Assembly (NCBI GenBank): GCA_948474755.1 | Contig: CAOLHI010002567.1 | Coordinates: 181,287-245,286 of the forward strand | Direction: 5' to 3' | From: Ctenosaura bakeri | Taxonomy: Eukaryota; Chordata; Lepidosauria; Squamata; Iguanidae | DNA: 64,000 nt | Part shown: in pieces, positions 60,729 to 64,000 of the stretch | How positions within the stretch are numbered: position 1 is the first letter of the stretch | Layout of the letters: each line of letters opens with the position of its first letter | Notes under the pieces: model-generated | What the model saw: only the letters and a program-made list of their open reading frames with translations | Told to the model about the DNA's origin: nothing | Databases searched by the model: none | Program-made: the position numbers and the translations under genes

Positions 60729-60912
60729 GTACCTCAATGGTGTAATGAATATTTGCTTTCTGACCATTTTCAACACAGAGTGATTGTGTGCACACAAACA
60801 CACAGGTGTGTGGTTGGCACTGCAAATAGTCAATGAGATGGATGTCAATATTAGCCATGAAGAGGGGTATGTGGTCCTACATGAGAGCTGCTGTAACACT
60901 CAAGGCATTCAG
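60729..60912 (+). CDS. DHX32: DHX32 second coding exon, frameshifted
   Basis: The acceptor is TTTTTTTAACCTTAAAAG. The exon joins in phase to the previous one and reads VPQWCNEYLLSDHFQHRVIV then CTQTH, followed by a +1 frame change. In the other frame it continues VWLALQIVNEMDVNISHEEG then YVVLHESCCN. This is the RecA1 region of DHX32 (motif Ia area). Compared with mammalian DHX32 (CTQ, eight residues, LAL), 16 nt stand where 24 are expected, so 8 nt are missing near 60798-60813. In the original frame a TGA stop follows at 60834-60836. The expected donor after ATTCAG is AAGTTT; the only nearby GT is a weak GTTTGT at 60915. Either the gene is broken, or the sequence has a local error. Later exons are outside the window. 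Confidence 0.8.
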
Positions 60913-61529
60913 AAGTTTGTGCATTTGTATTCGGTCCTGCTAACACATAGGTGGGCAAAGTGTAGCTTGTGGGCCACATGTAGTGTTGGGGAAATTGAAA
61001 AAATATTTGAATATTGAGAGACCTTGGTAATGAGACTCTCAATCAGCAGAGTATTTTAGTAATTGCACAAAAACGGAAGTTGAACAGATCACCAGTCCCA
61101 CTTCTGTAAGACCACCCCAAACACACTTAATCTAGCTCAAAATAAACACAAAAATAGTTTGGTTAAAAAGATAAAAGAGTTTACTCACAAAATCTTGTAC
61201 ATAGTCTATACAGGTTCAATTCTTGAAGAAGGTAGGAAGAAAATTAAGCACTCCCATGCTTGCTGACAATAATCCTTGTTGGGAAATCTCAGAGCATGCT
61301 TTCAGGTCAAAAGGCGAAGACAAAAGGGGAGGAGTAAATGGCAAGAGAACCTTTTAAAGAACAAGGAATGTGTACGTGCTGGAGGAAGAGTTGTTAACCA
61401 ACAAACAGGAAGTTCTCTAGGCTATCTCTCTATGCCTACAATAGACATGCAAACAAACTAGCCAGTTAATTAAGCATGCAAAGGTTGCCACTCCCAACAT
61501 GTAGCTCTGCAAGGGTGGCTTCCCACCCC

Positions 61530-61730
61530 CCGAGAGCCAGCATGCTACAATCATTTGAGCGTTGGAGTAGGATGCTGGAAGACCATGATTCAAATCTCCT
61601 CTCAGTTGTAGGAACCCAATGGGTGACCTTGGCCAAGTAACACTCTCTCATCTTCAGAGGAAGGCAGTGGCAAACTTCCTCTGAATATATCTTGCCAAGA
61701 AATCCCTCTGACAGGCTTGCCATAAGTCAG
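61530..61730 (+). mobile_element. tRNA-derived SINE, 3' end cut by a DNA element
   Basis: GAGAGCCAGCATGCTACAAT, GATTCAAATCTCCTCTCAGT (box B), CATCTTCAGAGGAAGGCAGT, GGCTTGCCATAAGTCAGA. It then stops where GGCCCTTTCCACACCTTACC begins, losing the usual ACGACTTGAAGG...CAACAA tail. Confidence 0.85.
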
Positions 61731-61900
61731 AGGCCCTTTCCACACCTTACCTTTCTCCGACTCTGGGGTACGGGGATCACGTGAGCAGCCTCCGGCAAGA
61801 GGGTCTCTCATCCCTGCTGCTTCAGCTCCTCAGAAGCTGCCTACTCGCATGAAAGCCCCACCTCTTCCTTCCACAGTGCAGCCTGGGACTGCTACTAGCT
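61731..61900. mobile_element. GGCC-family DNA element, left-end fragment
   Basis: GGCCCTTTCCACACCTTACC matches the left end of 55490-56556 (GGGCCTTTTCCGCACCTTAC). The interior TACGGGGATCACGTGAGC is moderately CpG-containing. The right end was not found, so the boundary is approximate. Confidence 0.5.
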
Positions 61901-62293
61901 ATTTTGCCAGAGTGTGACTGGAAGAAAAATTTGTGTATGACAACCCACCTCGAGCAAAGTACATTATGAGCATATCTGGACTTACTGAAAAGTCCCAGAT
62001 TTTGTTCCTGTTCTTTCTGATTTCGTACTGGGTAAAAATAAACCAACCTGGGAAGCTGGTACAAAAAGATCTCTGTACTGGGAGCTCACAGAAAATCATC
62101 TGGGATGAACACAATATATATGGATCTCAAAAATAAAATCAGAAAAAGCAATTACAAAGTTTTAACTTTCTGATCTTCTAAATCAGTCTGGATGTACTCT
62201 CAGTTGAACGTAGCTTTGGAATACTTTGTCCAGCCTCTCAACTGCTTTTATAGAACTGTACCTGTTTTTACATTGATTTTGATATGTCAACCA

Positions 62294-62500
62294 TTGTTGT
62301 TTGTTGTTGTTGTTGTGTGCGTTCAAGTCATTTCCATTTTATAGTGACCCTAAAGCAACCCTATCATGGGGTTTTCTGGGGGCTGAGAGTATGTGATGTG
62401 CCCAAGATCACCCGGCATGTTTTCAGGGCTGAGTGGGGAATTCAACCCTGGTCTCCAGAGTCTTAGTCCAATGCTCAGACCACAACACTATGCTGGCTCT
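62294..62500 (-). mobile_element. tRNA-derived SINE
   Basis: TTGTTGTTGTTGTTGTGTGC tail at left, CCTATCATGGGGTTTTCTGG, GGGGAATTCAACCCTGGTCT, CACAACACTATGCTGGCTCT head. It lacks the middle block, like the 15593 and 35393 copies. Confidence 0.9.
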
Positions 62501-62645
62501 AAGGAAATATAAATGTAGCTTGTTTGGATTATAATTTGGAAACAGCAGCTGCTAGTAAAATGGATCAATGAAAACTCAACCGCTAGTAAAATGGATCAGA
62601 GAAAGGACAGAGGCAAAATAAATTCAAAACCTGCCCTTCCAAGTA

Positions 62646-62950
62646 TGTCTTAGGGTTGTCAGGTCTGGACCAAACAGGCCTGAAGATTTCAGGGGCAAAA
62701 CCTGAGACCTAGAGATCATCTCTTATGTTGGCACAGGAGTACGTCTTGGTGATCTTACAGAGGGCAACCTCTGGTTATGTCATTGACCTTCAATCGCAGT
62801 TACACAGAGTATATCATTCAAATAACAAAAGCCAAGCCTAAGTAATGAGGAATTGTATACATATAAACTTTTCAAGGCAGTGATTTTGCCCTAAGAACTG
62901 GAGAAGTGGCTACAGGCCCTGAAATCTGAGTACCCTAGTCTCTAAAGAGC
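62646..62950 (+). repeat. Unclassified interspersed repeat B, copy 1
   Basis: AGGGTTGTCAGGTCTGGACC, GGGGCAAAACCTGAGACCTA, ATCATCTCTTATG, then AATGAGGAATTGTATACATA and ACAGGCCCTGAAATCTGAG. All have matches in the same order in 63597-63950. Confidence 0.5.
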
Positions 62951-63596
62951 CAAGGGACCTGGAACCAAAATGAAATTTTATCCTACTCCCCAAGTGCTGA
63001 TCTTTTCTCCTACTTAATCTGCCCCACTGTACCTTTAACAGGATTTAATCATGTGGACACAAAGTCCTGAGGAACTGAAGTGCCAACCCATATCCCATGT
63101 TGCTCTTCTCTCTTACTGCCCCCCATGTTTTCCCTGTGCCAGCCCTTCACAAGCTGGTCTTCAGCTAAATTCTTCTAGCATATTCTTTTAATATCCTTAT
63201 TGCCTGAGTCTCTCAGAGAAAATCTGTCTCTTCAGTCCCACTTGTTTCACTTATATTTGATTGGAAGGCTGTTTCTCAAGGCTTAAGTCCTTGCTCTAAA
63301 TCAGTGCTCCTTAAGCTATCTGACATGGGAGGCTAGCAGCGATCTTTTCCTCCAGTGTGCCAGGGCCAGTCACATATTTATCCTCATTGGCTACAACCTT
63401 TTTCTATCTTGGAAACTAGGTATGGACCAGCAGCCAATAGCTCGTGGGCTAGCATCAGTGCATAGACATAGACAGTGCATAGACACATTTTAAATAGCAA
63501 CAGCCCCCCAGCAGAGAGTCATATGACCAACTGAGTCATTTCTTCTGTCTCCCTCCTTTCAGTAGCCAAGAGCATACAGAGCAACAGAATGTATGA

Positions 63597-63950
63597 TTGC
63601 CAGGTCAGGACTACCCCAGGTCCTGAGATTTAAGCCCCAAAACCTGAAACCCAGGATTAATCTCTTATGGTGTTATGGGAGCAGACTCTAGTGATGCTAC
63701 ATGACTGCAGTTCCTGGTCATGTTATCAGGCCTGCACAATATAGTAAGCATCAACTCTTGATTGCTCAGAATATGCCATTCTATTTTTAATAAAATTAAC
63801 AGCTTTTTTCCCCAGCAAATGAGGAAATTGCACTCACACATTTTTCAGAGTAGCACTCTTGCTCTGATATACCTTCCTCTTGTCTTGAGGACTAGATAAA
63901 AGAGTGCAGGCCTTGAAACTCAGAACCAGACCTTGAGATCTGGGAATCCC
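63597..63950 (+). repeat. Unclassified interspersed repeat B, copy 2
   Basis: TTGCCAGGTCAGGACTACCC, CCCCAAAACCTGAAACCCAG, TTAATCTCTTATGG, then AATGAGGAAATTGCACTCAC and GCAGGCCTTGAAACTCAG. Direct orientation relative to copy 1. Confidence 0.5.
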
Positions 63951-64000
63951 CATTTCCAGGCATCCCTTAAAGCTGTGATTCCCATGCCAGCCTTGTTCTA

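Larger units (their letters stand above)
60913..64000 (+). other. DHX32 intron after exon 3 (to window end)
   Basis: No further DHX32 exon recognised. Holds two tRNA-SINEs, a GGCC-family end (61731), a possible minus-strand retroelement piece at 61060-61500, and two copies of an unclassified repeat at 62646 and 63597. Confidence 0.6.

Overview
The window is vertebrate nuclear DNA: AT-rich, gene-poor, with small exons separated by multi-kilobase introns and dense with transposon copies. The repeats point to a squamate reptile (lizard or snake). They include a tRNA-derived SINE ending in CACACAACAACAA, a Bov-B/RTE LINE, a 5S rRNA-derived SINE, Helitrons, palindromic MITEs and an L1 3' end. No repeat fixes the species; an iguanian lizard is only a guess.

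Two protein-coding genes are arranged head to head. FANK1 (fibronectin type III plus ankyrin repeats) lies on the minus strand. All 11 coding exons can be placed, from the ATG at 46557-46559 to the TGA at 7068-7070. Every junction is GT/AG, phases match, and the joined ORF is 356 aa with no break. DHX32 (DEAH-box helicase-like) starts on the plus strand. Its first coding exon is at 49786-50102 and the next at 60729-60912; the rest lies beyond 64000. The same head-to-head pairing is known in mammals. The two genes share a GC-rich promoter at about 46430-46860. It carries a palindromic X-box (RFX-type site, GTTGCCACGGCAAC) 54 bp upstream of the FANK1 ATG.

Layout: 1-6960 is intergenic sequence beyond the FANK1 3' end, with an LTR-like repeat, a Bov-B 3' fragment and MITEs. 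6962-46559 is FANK1, whose introns hold a Bov-B LINE of about 3.3 kb (17.7-21.05 kb), a 5S-SINE, seven copies of the tRNA-SINE, MITEs with TATAAGAC-type ends, and nested repeats at 35-36 kb and 40-42 kb. 46.4-46.9 kb is the shared promoter. 46.9-64 kb is the 5' part of DHX32, with two 180-bp palindromic MITEs, three Helitrons (two joined head to tail) and a 1.07-kb CpG-rich insertion that splits a SINE.

The strongest points for follow-up are: (i) an apparent 8-nt deletion in DHX32 exon 3 that shifts frame and gives an early stop, with a weak donor after it; (ii) a flawless 180-bp palindrome next to the shared promoter; (iii) a mobile CpG-island-like element sharing terminal sequence with the palindromic MITEs; (iv) Helitrons with internal 138-139-bp tandem arrays and a head-to-tail pair; (v) the X-box at FANK1. 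I found no sign of a wholly new multi-gene system; the novelty is in the mobile elements and in the state of DHX32.
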